Made by a program: the position numbers and the translations under genes. From Elusimicrobiota bacterium (GTDB lineage Bacteria; CG03; SLGR01; PWQF01): a DNA stretch of 64,000 nt. The stretch is taken from positions 18,068 through 82,067 of the forward strand of contig PWOI01000196.1 in the NCBI GenBank assembly GCA_003557485.1, read 5' to 3'. The notes beneath the pieces are model-generated. The model was not told where the DNA came from. It made no database searches and was given only the letters and a program-made list of their open reading frames with translations. This document shows positions 29,093 through 38,670 of this stretch, piece by piece; the first letter of the stretch is position 1; each line of letters starts with the position of its first letter.

Positions 29093-30339
29093 AATATCTT
29101 TATTTTTATCAGCTTTTATACATTGCTGTTTTTGCCGCCATTTTGCCTTTAGGAGTAATACTGTTGTTTCTTAAAAAAAGTTTCCGGACCTCGCTTCACC
29201 AGCGTCTTGCCCTGTATTCAGGGACTGAAAAAAAGGCGCTGGAATCTGTAAAAGGTTCTGTTTGGATTCATGCCTCCAGTGTCGGGGAAGTAAAGCTTGT
29301 TTCAAAAATTCCGGCATTCAGAAACATAGAAGCAGTGATAACTACTTCCACCTCTACCGGCAGAGACCTGGCGGTAAAGCTTTTCCCTGGCTGCTGCGCT
29401 GTTCTTATGCCTCTGGACCTGGTTTTTATGTGGAAAAGGTTCCTTAAAATTGCCGGTCCTTCAAAACTTTTTATAGCGGAAACGGAACTATGGCCTGCTC
29501 TTGTTTTTTCATCTGCTATTCCCAAGGCTCTTTTTAATGCGAGGATGTCGGATGAAAAATACGGGATATATAAAAAATTGGGCACCCTTATGAGAGAGCT
29601 TCTTGCAGAATTTGACGTTATATTTGCCAGGGATGAAAAAAACTACGAAAGGTTTCGCAGCGTAGGGGCTGCTAAAAACTCACTTAAACTACTGGGCAAC
29701 CTTAAGTATCTCGGCGAGAAACCTTCCATTGATTTATCCGATCCCAGGTTCACATCTCCGGATCATCCTGTGATAACGGCAGGTAGCACTCACGAGGGCG
29801 AAGAAGAGATAATAATAAAAGTTATTCAGCGCCTGAGGGCCCGGCATCCGGAGGTTTCACTTATAATAGCTCCCAGGCATATAAACCGCGCCGGAGCAGT
29901 AAGAAAACTTCTTGATAAGAATATGATTGATAATGTTTTATGGAGCAATAAAAAAGAGCCGGTAAATCCCGGTGAAACAATAATAGTAGATGCTATGGGG
30001 CATCTCTCCTCTGTATATTCACTCTCATGGATGGTTTTTATCGGCGGCACTTTTGATTCTACTGGGGGGCATAATATTATAGAGCCGGCTGCCTGGGGCA
30101 AACCTGTTGCAATTGGTCCGTCATACCGTAATTTTACCGGTGAAGTTGAATATTTTAGAGAATACGGCGGCCTAAAAGTAGCAAATCGGGAGGTTAATTT
30201 ATATAATATTTTTCTGAAGTGGCTCAACGACAGCGGCAGGCGTGAAGAAGACGGAGTGAAAAATCTTAAGGCTGCCGATAAAAAAAGGCTTCAGGCCCGT
30301 ATACTTAACCGGGAGATTGAAAGATTTATGGAAAGATAG
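29089..30339 (+). CDS. waaA: 3-deoxy-D-manno-octulosonic acid (Kdo) transferase
   Basis: 416 residues, GT30. It adds Kdo from CMP-Kdo to lipid IVA at the inner membrane. Seen: an N-terminal membrane segment, IHASSVGEVK with the catalytic-region glutamate, TTSTSTGRDLA, ETELWPALV, and C-terminal GGTFDSTGGHNIIEPAAWG. CMP-Kdo would come from kdsA-kdsD-kdsC-kdsB at 53-57 kb. Length fits the family. Confidence 0.95.
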   Translation: MKYLYFYQLLYIAVFAAILPLGVILLFLKKSFRTSLHQRLALYSGTEKKALESVKGSVWIHASSVGEVKLVSKIPAFRNIEAVITTSTSTGRDLAVKLFPGCCAVLMPLDLVFMWKRFLKIAGPSKLFIAETELWPALVFSSAIPKALFNARMSDEKYGIYKKLGTLMRELLAEFDVIFARDEKNYERFRSVGAAKNSLKLLGNLKYLGEKPSIDLSDPRFTSPDHPVITAGSTHEGEEEIIIKVIQRLRARHPEVSLIIAPRHINRAGAVRKLLDKNMIDNVLWSNKKEPVNPGETIIVDAMGHLSSVYSLSWMVFIGGTFDSTGGHNIIEPAAWGKPVAIGPSYRNFTGEVEYFREYGGLKVANREVNLYNIFLKWLNDSGRREEDGVKNLKAADKKRLQARILNREIERFMER

Positions 30340-30348
30340 GCGTCTGAA

Positions 30349-31353
30349 ATGATATTCAAAAGAATAATAATATTTATAATTCTTATTCTTACTGTCCTCG
30401 TTGTCGGGACTTTAGGATATATGCGGATAGAGAATCTTGTTTTTCTTGACGCACTCTATATGGCAGTTATTACTCTTTCAACAGTTGGTTTCAAGGAGGT
30501 AGTTGCACTCTCAACTGCGGGACAGTGGTTTACAATAGCTCTGGTAGCAGGTGGTATAACGGTTATTACTGTCACACTGGCTATGTTTACTTCCTTGATA
30601 CTTGAAGGAGAAGTGGGAGAGTACCTTAACAGGAGAAAAATGGATAAAAAAATAAAATCGTTAAGAAATCATATTATTGTATGCGGTCTGGGCCGTCTCG
30701 GTGAAGAAGTGGTCAGGAACCTCGTGGAAACCAGAACAGACTTTGTTCTCATTGAGAACACGCAGGAAAAGGTACATAAACTTACTAAGGAGATAGGGGA
30801 GTTCCCTTATCTTATAGACGACGCCGAAGATACTAAAGCCCTTGAGTCAGCGGGGGTGCAGAGAGCTTCCACCCTTATAAGCTGCCTGGGAGCCGACAGC
30901 CTAAACCTGTTTGTTGTAATAACTGCAAGAGAAGCAAATCCTGATTTAACTATAGTTTCAGAGGTTATTGACCGTCCGGCCCGTTACAAACTCAAAAAAG
31001 TGGGAGCGGATTACGTCATATCTCCTTCTCAGATAGGTGGAAAAAGGATGACGGCGGTTGCTACACGCCCGTCAGTGGTCTCGTTTCTTGACCTGGTAAC
31101 CTCGGGTGGAGAAAAAGAGGTTTTATGCGAGTCGGCTGTTGTCGGGGCATCATCTGAATTTGCGGGAAAGACTCTCCAGGAAGCCCGTATACCCAAAAGA
31201 ACCGGGCTTATAGTAATATCCATTAAAAAGAACGACGGCCAGCGTTTTATATATAATCCTTCATCACAAACACGTATTGACGCGGGCGATGAAATTATCG
31301 TTATGGGACAGGGTGAAAATATAAAAAAACTCAAAAGCTATACAGGCAAGTAA
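30349..31353 (+). CDS. Two-helix potassium channel with RCK (TrkA-N/TrkA-C) domains
   Basis: 334 residues. Two membrane helices flank a pore loop with the selectivity-filter-like TVGF (residues 45-48; classic channels have TVGYG). A Rossmann RCK domain follows with VCGLGRLGEE (112-120) and a TrkA-C domain at the end. This is MthK-like layout, a K+ conductance gated by a bound ligand. It is oddly placed among LPS genes, with 9-base and 6-base gaps on each side. Confidence 0.88.
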   Translation: MIFKRIIIFIILILTVLVVGTLGYMRIENLVFLDALYMAVITLSTVGFKEVVALSTAGQWFTIALVAGGITVITVTLAMFTSLILEGEVGEYLNRRKMDKKIKSLRNHIIVCGLGRLGEEVVRNLVETRTDFVLIENTQEKVHKLTKEIGEFPYLIDDAEDTKALESAGVQRASTLISCLGADSLNLFVVITAREANPDLTIVSEVIDRPARYKLKKVGADYVISPSQIGGKRMTAVATRPSVVSFLDLVTSGGEKEVLCESAVVGASSEFAGKTLQEARIPKRTGLIVISIKKNDGQRFIYNPSSQTRIDAGDEIIVMGQGENIKKLKSYTGK

Positions 31354-31359
31354 GACAAT

Positions 31360-32340
31360 ATGGAAAAAAGTTTTCTTTTAATCAGGTATTCCTCACTCGG
31401 CGATGTTGTCCTGGCAACAAGCGCCGTTGAGAGCATAGCCGGCAATATTCCCGGCGCAAATATCAGTTTTCTTACAAAGCCGCAATATACCGAAGTTTTT
31501 CAAAATAATACTCATATTACGGAAATACTTACCCGGCCGCCTCTTTTAAGGAAATATGATTATATTATTGACCTTCATAACAGCTTAAGGTCAAATTTTA
31601 CTAAGCTTCTGATTAATGCGGGGAACCGTTATACTTACAATAAGGCGGCTTACGCAAGGCGAGCTTTTCTTCTTAAGAGAATCAGAAACCCTGTATTGGA
31701 TAAAGATGTCATAGAAAGGTATCTCGGAGCCCTTAAAGGTGCGGGACTTAAAACGGAATATGTTCTTCCCAAAATATACCTGACCGCCGGGGAAGAGGAG
31801 GGAGCTGGCCGGCTTACGCAGAGAGAAAACTATATAGTAATTGCTCCGGGAGCCAAATGGAAAACAAAGCAATGGATGGAAGAATATTATTCTTCGCTTA
31901 CTATAAAAATAGTTCGAGATCTTGGTCTTGACGTTGTGCTTGCGGGAGATAAGAACGACGAGGAAATATGCCGGAGTATAGTTTACGGTTCGGGAATACT
32001 AAAAAAGCATATAGTAAACCTTGCAGGCAGGACTTCAGTAAGGACCCTGGCCGCAGTACTTAAAAAATCAAGAGTTTCGGTTACAACCGATTCGGCTCCC
32101 CTTCATATAGGCCGGGCAGTAGGGGCAAAAGTTGTCTCGTTATTCGGGCCTACGGTAAAAGAGTTCGGGTTTCAGCCGAGGGAGGCAAATACCTGCATAC
32201 TGGAAAAAGAGATGGAGTGCCGGCCATGCAGCCTTCACGGTTCGGATAAATGCAGATTTAAAGATAAAGCCTGTATGAAAAGGATAGAGCCTTACGAGGT
32301 TTTTAACGCGGTTAAAAAGTTTGCAGGGTTTGATGTGTGA
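31360..32340 (+). CDS. Glycosyltransferase family 9 (heptosyltransferase-like), copy 1
   Basis: 326 residues. Seen: the N-terminal IRYSSLGDVVLATSAVE, GAKWKTKQW, TDSAPLHIGRAVGAKVVSLFGPT, and a cysteine-rich tail (CRPCSLHG, then two more C). These match ADP-heptose:LPS heptosyltransferases, which extend the inner core on Kdo. The similar next gene makes a tandem pair, probably heptose I and II transfer; which is which cannot be told here. Confidence 0.9.
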   Translation: MEKSFLLIRYSSLGDVVLATSAVESIAGNIPGANISFLTKPQYTEVFQNNTHITEILTRPPLLRKYDYIIDLHNSLRSNFTKLLINAGNRYTYNKAAYARRAFLLKRIRNPVLDKDVIERYLGALKGAGLKTEYVLPKIYLTAGEEEGAGRLTQRENYIVIAPGAKWKTKQWMEEYYSSLTIKIVRDLGLDVVLAGDKNDEEICRSIVYGSGILKKHIVNLAGRTSVRTLAAVLKKSRVSVTTDSAPLHIGRAVGAKVVSLFGPTVKEFGFQPREANTCILEKEMECRPCSLHGSDKCRFKDKACMKRIEPYEVFNAVKKFAGFDV

Positions 32341-33319
32341 GAAAATCCTTGTAGTTCAGACGGCCTTTCTGGGGGATTGCGTGCTGACACTTCCCCTGGT
32401 AAACGCTTTGAATCGCGCCGGGAGTAAAGTCGATGTCGTATGTAAAAAAGGACTGGAAGACATTTTCAACAGCTGCCGCGGCGTTTCTGAAACAATTATT
32501 TTTGACAAGAAAACTTCAGACAGGGGAATCAGGGGGATTATCAGGATTTCCTCCGCTCTGAAAAAGAGGAATTACAGCAGTGCCTTTCTTCCGCAGAGAT
32601 CGTTTCGCAGCGGACTTCTGACATACCTTGCCGGCATAAAGAAAAGAACGGGGTTTACAAGGGGAGGTTCCAAATTTTTTTTAACTGAGAAGGTGCCCTT
32701 TGACTGGAACAGACACGAAGTAGAACGTCAGTTAGAACTCGCGCGGTCTGCCGGTTTTGAAGTGTTTCCCGCGGAGTTTAACCTCAAACCCGATACGGAA
32801 AAAGTCCGGGAATGGAGAGAAAAGCTTCACGGCCCCGGGAAACTTGTCGGAATTGCGCCACAGAGCAACTGGCAGACAAAAAAATGGCCGCCGGAGAATT
32901 TTAAGAAAATTGTCCGGGAATTCTCAAAAGAAAATACAGCTGTCATACTTGGCAGCGCTCGGGAAGAGTGGGAAGGCAGAAATATAATAAATCTTACCGG
33001 TGAAACTTCTGTCAAAGATCTTATAGCGGCCTGTTCGCTTCTTGATGTTCTTGTTTCAAATGACTGCGGAGTTATGCATATAGCCTCTGCTGTCGGAACC
33101 GGGGTTGCTGTTATTTACGGGGCGACAGTCCCGGAACTGGGGTTTACACCCTGGGGAGAACACGTGGTCATACAGAACGGCCGGCTTGGATGCCGCCCCT
33201 GCAGCCTGCACGGCCCCAGAAAATGCCCTAGAAAGCATTTTAAGTGCATGACAGAAATCAGCCCGGAAAATGTTATCCGAGCAGCCGGGGGCCTATTAGA
33301 AAAAAATGGGAAAAGATAA
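32333..33319 (+). CDS. Glycosyltransferase family 9 (heptosyltransferase II-like), copy 2
   Basis: 328 residues from ATG 32333, which overlaps the previous stop; an in-frame TTG lies at 32321. Seen: VVQTAFLGDCVLTLPLV, APQSNWQTKKWPPENF, SNDCGVMHIASAVGTGVAVIYG, and a tail like that of copy 1 (CRPCSLHG, then C and C). The four-cysteine tail shared by both copies may bind a metal or be structural. Heptose donor synthesis is partly encoded nearby (heptose-7-P kinase at 52608, GmhB domain at 48815). Confidence 0.92.
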   Translation: MCEKILVVQTAFLGDCVLTLPLVNALNRAGSKVDVVCKKGLEDIFNSCRGVSETIIFDKKTSDRGIRGIIRISSALKKRNYSSAFLPQRSFRSGLLTYLAGIKKRTGFTRGGSKFFLTEKVPFDWNRHEVERQLELARSAGFEVFPAEFNLKPDTEKVREWREKLHGPGKLVGIAPQSNWQTKKWPPENFKKIVREFSKENTAVILGSAREEWEGRNIINLTGETSVKDLIAACSLLDVLVSNDCGVMHIASAVGTGVAVIYGATVPELGFTPWGEHVVIQNGRLGCRPCSLHGPRKCPRKHFKCMTEISPENVIRAAGGLLEKNGKR

Positions 33320-34379
33320 AAAAAGAATACTTCATATAGTTAACATCCCGTGGTTTTCCGGCCTTGGTTCCTATGCCCGTGATATGGGATATTATATGGA
33401 AAAATCCGGCGCGCGGATAACTTTTGCCGCAGTAAGTCCTTCCAGGCTGAGCCGCCGCCTTGAAAAAGAGTTTAAGGTTATTCCGCTTCCCGGCCGGGGC
33501 TCTATTCAGACACTGCGGGGAATTATCCGGTTGCTGAGAACAAGGAATGAATTTGATGCGGTTATATCCCATTCCGGCAGTTCTTTCTTTATGGGCTCGG
33601 TGATGAAACTTTTCAGAAGTAAAATAGTTCTTGTCAGAACACGAGCCGAAAAAGGAGCTCCTAAAAATAATTTTTTTAACAGGATACTGCATCTCTGGGG
33701 AGATGCTGTTGTTGTCGCTACTGAAAAAATACGAGGGCGGTTTTTGTCAATCGGCTGCCGTCCGGAAAAAGTGATTGTGATCCCTCCGGTGGTAGATACC
33801 GACAGGTTCCGATTTTCTCCGCCACCCGCCGGCAATGTCATATCAATTATCGGCCGCCTTGACAGGGTAAAAGGACACGGGGTGCTTATTGAAGCTCTTC
33901 CGGCAATTAAAAAAATGGCGGGCACTGTAAAAGCAGTATTTGCCGGCAGGGAGGTAAAGGTCAGTTTTGAAAGCCTGAAAAGCCAGGCACGCGCTCTCGG
34001 TGTTGAAAAAGAGATCCGGTACAGGGGGGAGCTAGTAGATAAAGAATTGTATGATTTAATAAGAAATTCGGTTGTAGGAATAATAGCGTCTCTGGGCTCG
34101 GAAGCCGTAAGCCGCGCAGCACTTGAATGGCTTGCCTGCGGCAGGCCTGTAGTATCTTCCGATGTAGGGTGCCTTGAGGAATTCCTTGGAGGCACAGGCG
34201 CGGCTTTCATATATCCGAGAGGAGACAGCAGGGAGCTTGCTTTGAAGGCAGCGGCGATTTTAAACGACCGGGAACTTATGTCCAGGATGTCAGAAAAAGC
34301 AAGAAAGCTGGCTGAAGACAGGTTTTCGCCGGCGGCATATATGGAAAATCTGAAGAAAATATTTAATATAATAAAATGA
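33306..34379 (+). CDS. Glycosyltransferase family 4
   Basis: 357 residues with a GT-B fold. Seen: an N-terminal acceptor-side motif HIVNIPWFSGLGSYARDMG, the donor-domain IGRLDRVKGHGVLIEAL, and the conserved GSEAVSRAALEWLACGRPVVSSDVG region. It is a retaining GT4 of the LPS core or O-chain type; sugar unknown. Its end overlaps the GT2 gene by 4 bases, within the long + strand glycan operon. Confidence 0.88.
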   Translation: MGKDKKRILHIVNIPWFSGLGSYARDMGYYMEKSGARITFAAVSPSRLSRRLEKEFKVIPLPGRGSIQTLRGIIRLLRTRNEFDAVISHSGSSFFMGSVMKLFRSKIVLVRTRAEKGAPKNNFFNRILHLWGDAVVVATEKIRGRFLSIGCRPEKVIVIPPVVDTDRFRFSPPPAGNVISIIGRLDRVKGHGVLIEALPAIKKMAGTVKAVFAGREVKVSFESLKSQARALGVEKEIRYRGELVDKELYDLIRNSVVGIIASLGSEAVSRAALEWLACGRPVVSSDVGCLEEFLGGTGAAFIYPRGDSRELALKAAAILNDRELMSRMSEKARKLAEDRFSPAAYMENLKKIFNIIK

Positions 34380-35140
34380 ACAAAATTACAGCGGCAATAA
34401 TAACATTTAATGAAGAAAGCAATATCCGGGATGCCCTGGAAAGCGTAAAGTGGGTTGACGAGATAGTTGTAGTAGACAGCGGCAGCAGCGATAAAACAGT
34501 TGAAATATGCAGGGATTATACCGATAAAATTTTTTTGAACCCCTGGCCCGGCCATGTTCAGCAGAAAAATTTTGCTATAGGTAAGTCATCAAACGAATGG
34601 ATACTTTCTATAGATGCTGATGAGCGCGTCAGCAGCCGGCTTGCCTCTGAAATTAAAAAAGAGCTCCGTTCGCCGAGCGCTGATGCTTACCGGGTCAGCC
34701 GCCGTGCGTTTTACCTGGGAAGGTGGATAAAGTTCAGCGGCTGGTATCCGGACAGGAAAGTGCGGGTTTTCCGTAAAAGCCGCGCCCGCTGGGGCGGAAT
34801 TAATCCGCATGATAAAGTTATAACCCGCGGGCCGGTGAAGCGGCTTGAAGGCGACCTCTATCATTATACTTACCGAAATATTTCCCATAACGTTCAGGCA
34901 ATCAACAGTTTTACAGATATAAGTTCAAAAGAATACCTTAAAAAAAGGAAAGGTTCTGTGATTGATATGATAGTTAGGCCGCCTATGGCTTTTTTTAAAA
35001 AGTTTATTCTCAAACAGGGTTTCAGGGATGGAATGCCTGGTTTTATAATAGCCGTATCTACCGCCTACTATGTTTTTCTTAAGTATGCCAAGCTCTGGGA
35101 ACTCAAAAACGCGCCTTCAGAAGAAAATGGAAAAAATTAA
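34376..35140 (+). CDS. Glycosyltransferase family 2 (LPS core type)
   Basis: 254 residues. Seen: ITAAIITFNEESNIRDALES, VVVDSGSSDKT, and the metal-binding DADERV. The remainder, with FYLGRWIKFSGWYPD and RVFRKS, resembles the WaaE/KdtX-type core glycosyltransferases that add glucose to the inner core. Cytoplasmic. Overlaps the next gene by 14 bases if the ATG at 35127 is used. Confidence 0.87.
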   Translation: MNKITAAIITFNEESNIRDALESVKWVDEIVVVDSGSSDKTVEICRDYTDKIFLNPWPGHVQQKNFAIGKSSNEWILSIDADERVSSRLASEIKKELRSPSADAYRVSRRAFYLGRWIKFSGWYPDRKVRVFRKSRARWGGINPHDKVITRGPVKRLEGDLYHYTYRNISHNVQAINSFTDISSKEYLKKRKGSVIDMIVRPPMAFFKKFILKQGFRDGMPGFIIAVSTAYYVFLKYAKLWELKNAPSEENGKN

Positions 35141-36278
35141 GCTTGGTTTTGTAATACATACCTTTGACGCTTCAAGGGGAGGCAAAGAAGTTGTTGCATG
35201 GAACCTGGTAAAGAGGCTTCTTGAAATGGGAGTCAGAACAGAACTTGTCTGCAGCAGGTATAAGAGCCTTGAGCATCCGCTGCTGAATATTCATAAAGTC
35301 CCTGTGCCAGGCAAGCAGGTAGGCCTTGACAACCTTTTTTTTGCCCGCCGCGCTCTGGGAAAAATTAAAGAACTTGATATAAATATAACTTACACTAACG
35401 GCAAAAGCGGTTTAGGGGAGATTGTCCGCCTGGGCGGCCTTCCGCAGAAGGTTCACATAAGGACGCGAGGCCTGGCTATGAAAAATCCTGTCAAGCGTAG
35501 GTTTTATTTATTGAAAAAAAAGTTAAGCCTGAAAAACAGGGTTTCGCTATACCTGGAGAAAAAAACATATACCAACCCCGGGATTAAAAAAGTTATAACC
35601 TGCTCCCGCTATGTTAAAAAGAATCTGCTCGAGGCTTACCCTGCGCTTGCTCCCGGCAAGGTTGAAGTTGTCTACAATGGTTTTGATTTTATAGATTACG
35701 ACAAAGGTATGGCACTCAGAAACAGGAATGAAATACGCAAAAAATATTGCCTTTCTGAAGATGAGCCGGTATATCTTTTTGCCGGCAATAATTTTGAAAG
35801 AAAAGGGCTTGGCCGTGTTATAGAGTTTCTGAAAATGGCTCCCGGAATTAAACTTATTGTCGCAGGCCGCGGCCGCCGGCGCAGGTGCTCTCCGGAGCTT
35901 AACAGCAGAATAATCTGGGCGGGGGAGACCGGGGATATTGTTAAATATTACGATGCGGCGGATGTGCTTATTCTCCCTTCAGCGTCTGACGGGTTCGGGC
36001 TTGTGGTGCCCGAGGCTCTTTCCAGGGGGTGCTATGTAATGGTATCGCAGAATGCGGGGGCCTCCGAAATAATTGACGATTACCGGATAGGTATGACTTT
36101 TCCTTTCAGGGATTTCCCGGAAAGAGTGAAACCTTCGGAAATGAGTCTTGCCCGAGATGATCAATTCAGGCAGTCCCGTCGCGACCTGGTCCGGCAAATG
36201 AGCTGGGAAAAAATTGCAGAAAGATACCTTGGAATTTTTAAGGAAACTCTTGACACTTCCGGGGAGAGGCTGAAATAA
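35127..36278 (+). CDS. Glycosyltransferase family 4 (WaaG-like)
   Basis: 383 residues from ATG 35127, which gives the family N-terminus KLGFVIHTFDASRGGKEV; a longer frame to 35070 would overlap GT2 by 71 bases. The donor-side motif is SASDGFGLVVPEALSRGC, and FAGNNFERKGL marks the domain junction. Probable core hexose transferase. The stop and the next ATG share a base. Confidence 0.88.
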   Translation: MEKIKLGFVIHTFDASRGGKEVVAWNLVKRLLEMGVRTELVCSRYKSLEHPLLNIHKVPVPGKQVGLDNLFFARRALGKIKELDINITYTNGKSGLGEIVRLGGLPQKVHIRTRGLAMKNPVKRRFYLLKKKLSLKNRVSLYLEKKTYTNPGIKKVITCSRYVKKNLLEAYPALAPGKVEVVYNGFDFIDYDKGMALRNRNEIRKKYCLSEDEPVYLFAGNNFERKGLGRVIEFLKMAPGIKLIVAGRGRRRRCSPELNSRIIWAGETGDIVKYYDAADVLILPSASDGFGLVVPEALSRGCYVMVSQNAGASEIIDDYRIGMTFPFRDFPERVKPSEMSLARDDQFRQSRRDLVRQMSWEKIAERYLGIFKETLDTSGERLK

Positions 36279-37438
36279 TGCATTACCTGCATATTCTTAC
36301 AATGCATAATCTTGCAGGACTTGAATATGAAACTTTTCATTTCATAAAGACATCTCAGAAGCATAAACATAGCTTACTTGTGACAAGCAAACCTATTAAT
36401 GAGTTATTCAGAAACTCTTTAAGCAGCACAGCAACAATAAAGCACTGGAAGTATTTAGGTCACCTGAAGATCCCATGGTTTTTAAGGTCTGTGTTTTTAA
36501 AAAAATGGCTTAAAAGGAAGAAGATAGATATTGTTATCTCCCATAGCCAGTTGTCGTTTCCTTCATTATGGAATACTGTATTTAAAAACATAAAAGCTCC
36601 CCGTATATATTATGAGCACGGTGCGGCGTGGTTTAAATCTAAAATGCATCAAAATCTTCTTGAAAGTTTTGACGGGTATATTGCTAATTCAAATGCCAGC
36701 GCCTTAATGCTTGAGAAAAAATTCGGGATTAAAAAAGACAAAATAAAGGTCATTCACAATGGACTTCCTAAAGAAAAATTTATAAACATAGGTAAAACAA
36801 AACCTGTAAAAAAAGATAAGAATAAATTTATAATAATGTATCTTGGCCGCTTAGTCAGGGTAAAAGGCGTGAATTCAGTTGTGGAGGCGATGAAATACCT
36901 TGATAATAACTTTGAGTTATGGATAGTGGGGGCGGGAAAAGAACAGGTTGTTCTTGAAAAACTGATATTACAACTTGGAGTTGAGGATAGGGTGTTTTTT
37001 AAGGGTTCTCAGATGGATCCTGCCCCGTTTTTAAAAGCAGCCGATGTTTTAGTCGTCCCCAGCTTAAGGGAACCTCTGGGAAATGTAATACTTGAAGCCG
37101 GCGCTGCAAAATGCGCAGTGATAGCTTCTGAAATTGACGGCATACCGGATATTATTTCTGATGGGTATAATGGTGTTTTAATCGTTCCAAGTGTTGAGAT
37201 AAAAGATTTAAAAGTCAGAAAAAAAATGCCTGAAGCTGTAGTGGACTCAAAAAGCAGAAGAATTTTGTCTCCGCGTTACTTAAATCCTGAAGAAATAGCA
37301 GAAGAGGTTATTCGATTGAAAAAAGATACGCAACTTTTAAGAATGCTCGGGAACAATCTTTATGAAACTGTCAGGAAAAACTTTATAAAAGAGAATAAAA
37401 CAATTGAGTTAGAAAAGGAGATTAATAAACTGCTGTGA
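36278..37438 (+). CDS. Glycosyltransferase family 4, AT-rich
   Basis: 386 residues. Seen: YYEHGAAWF, KVIHNGLP, MYLGRLVRVKGVNSVVEAM, and VPSLREPLGNVILEAGAA, a GT4 donor domain. Base composition is visibly more AT-rich than the genes upstream (one sampled line is about 30% G+C against about 57% in the previous gene), and codons follow this. With the next gene it may be a later acquisition. Sugar unknown. Confidence 0.87.
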   Translation: MHYLHILTMHNLAGLEYETFHFIKTSQKHKHSLLVTSKPINELFRNSLSSTATIKHWKYLGHLKIPWFLRSVFLKKWLKRKKIDIVISHSQLSFPSLWNTVFKNIKAPRIYYEHGAAWFKSKMHQNLLESFDGYIANSNASALMLEKKFGIKKDKIKVIHNGLPKEKFINIGKTKPVKKDKNKFIIMYLGRLVRVKGVNSVVEAMKYLDNNFELWIVGAGKEQVVLEKLILQLGVEDRVFFKGSQMDPAPFLKAADVLVVPSLREPLGNVILEAGAAKCAVIASEIDGIPDIISDGYNGVLIVPSVEIKDLKVRKKMPEAVVDSKSRRILSPRYLNPEEIAEEVIRLKKDTQLLRMLGNNLYETVRKNFIKENKTIELEKEINKLL

Positions 37439-38670
37439 AAGGTAAAATCAACTGGAAAGAATCGGTAATAGATTTCTTTATATATTCGGGTATTTTGATT
37501 TATATAAGCATGTTCTTTCCTTCACCTCTGGGTTCAGGCGCTCAGGATATTGGGGCAAATCTGGCTTTTTTACTTCTTTTAGCGACAAGAAAAGTTAACG
37601 TTAAAAATTTGTTTTTTAATAAAATATCTTTATCTTTATTGATATTTTTTGCTGCCCTGGTTGTTTCAAGCTTAATGTATTCCGATATACCTGATGTTCT
37701 AAATTCTGTGCGTAATGGTTTAAAGGGGCTTGCACTGTTTTTTTCAATACAAATATTATGTTTTTCCGGTCGGAAAAGAGATAAAATTTTTGTTCTGTCA
37801 TTATATCCGCTTTTTTTAACTTTTATTGTTATGTCCTCCTATATTCCGCTTTTGCTCGGTATAGTAGAAGACGTAAGCAGGGAAGCTGGTTACTTAAGGG
37901 CTTTAGGCATACATAAAAATATTACTGCTAAATTCTGGAATATAGGACTGCCGGTAACGATAAGTACTTTTCTTTTTGTAAATTCCATAAAACTGAAAAT
38001 TATACTTGCTGCTTTTATAGTATTATCATTTGCAGGGATACCTCTGACTTTTTCCCGTGGGGGTACTATTGGAATGGTTTTTGCGCTTTTAATATTTTTT
38101 ACAGGTATGATGGTTTTTTTGTCAAACAAGTTCTCACTTACAAACAGGATAAAACGGATAGCAATAATTGCGGGCGGGTCCGCAGTGGTTACTCTTATGC
38201 TGTTTTGGAGGACAATAACTTCCAGATTTATATCAAGAGACTGGGTTACTCTTACTGGTAGACTGGATTCCATATGGCCTGCAATAATAAGAGCAGTCAG
38301 GCAGCGTCCTTTTACCGGTTACGGCCTTAGAAGTTTTCGCAGGGTTTTTTCGGATTTTGGCAGCTGGAGAGTAGTGCATGCTCATAATGTTTTTATGCAG
38401 GTTCTTGTGGAGGGTGGAATAACGGGTCTGATTCTTTTCCTTCTTATGCTTTTTATTTTCATAAAACAGTCATTTAAATATGTTAAGTTGAGAAATGAAG
38501 CTTCAGTTTATGCTCTTTCTTTTATAAGTGTCGCTTTTGGTTCTATATTCATAAACGGTATGGTTGAATATTTCGGTTTTCAGCACTTAATGTTTATATT
38601 AAGTTCGGTTTGGTTTTATGAAGCGTGGATAAGATTTAAAAATTCAAACAGATGTACCGGCGAAAAGTAA
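37435..38670 (+). CDS. O-antigen ligase/polymerase-like membrane protein, copy 1
   Basis: 411 residues, mostly hydrophobic helices, with the family's large external loop and TFSRGGTIGMVFAL plus RPFTGYGLRSFRRVF near it, typical of Wzy/WaaL. These join O-chain to lipid A-core or polymerise repeat units in the periplasm. The start is GTG at 37435, overlapping the previous stop. AT-rich like its left neighbour. A second member of the family is encoded at 46918. Confidence 0.82.
   Translation: MKGKINWKESVIDFFIYSGILIYISMFFPSPLGSGAQDIGANLAFLLLLATRKVNVKNLFFNKISLSLLIFFAALVVSSLMYSDIPDVLNSVRNGLKGLALFFSIQILCFSGRKRDKIFVLSLYPLFLTFIVMSSYIPLLLGIVEDVSREAGYLRALGIHKNITAKFWNIGLPVTISTFLFVNSIKLKIILAAFIVLSFAGIPLTFSRGGTIGMVFALLIFFTGMMVFLSNKFSLTNRIKRIAIIAGGSAVVTLMLFWRTITSRFISRDWVTLTGRLDSIWPAIIRAVRQRPFTGYGLRSFRRVFSDFGSWRVVHAHNVFMQVLVEGGITGLILFLLMLFIFIKQSFKYVKLRNEASVYALSFISVAFGSIFINGMVEYFGFQHLMFILSSVWFYEAWIRFKNSNRCTGEK

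Noticed and set aside
33506-34555. Long minus-strand open frame (349 codons) opposite two glycosyltransferase genes
   Set aside because: Both + strand genes carry clear GT motifs; the reverse frame has none.
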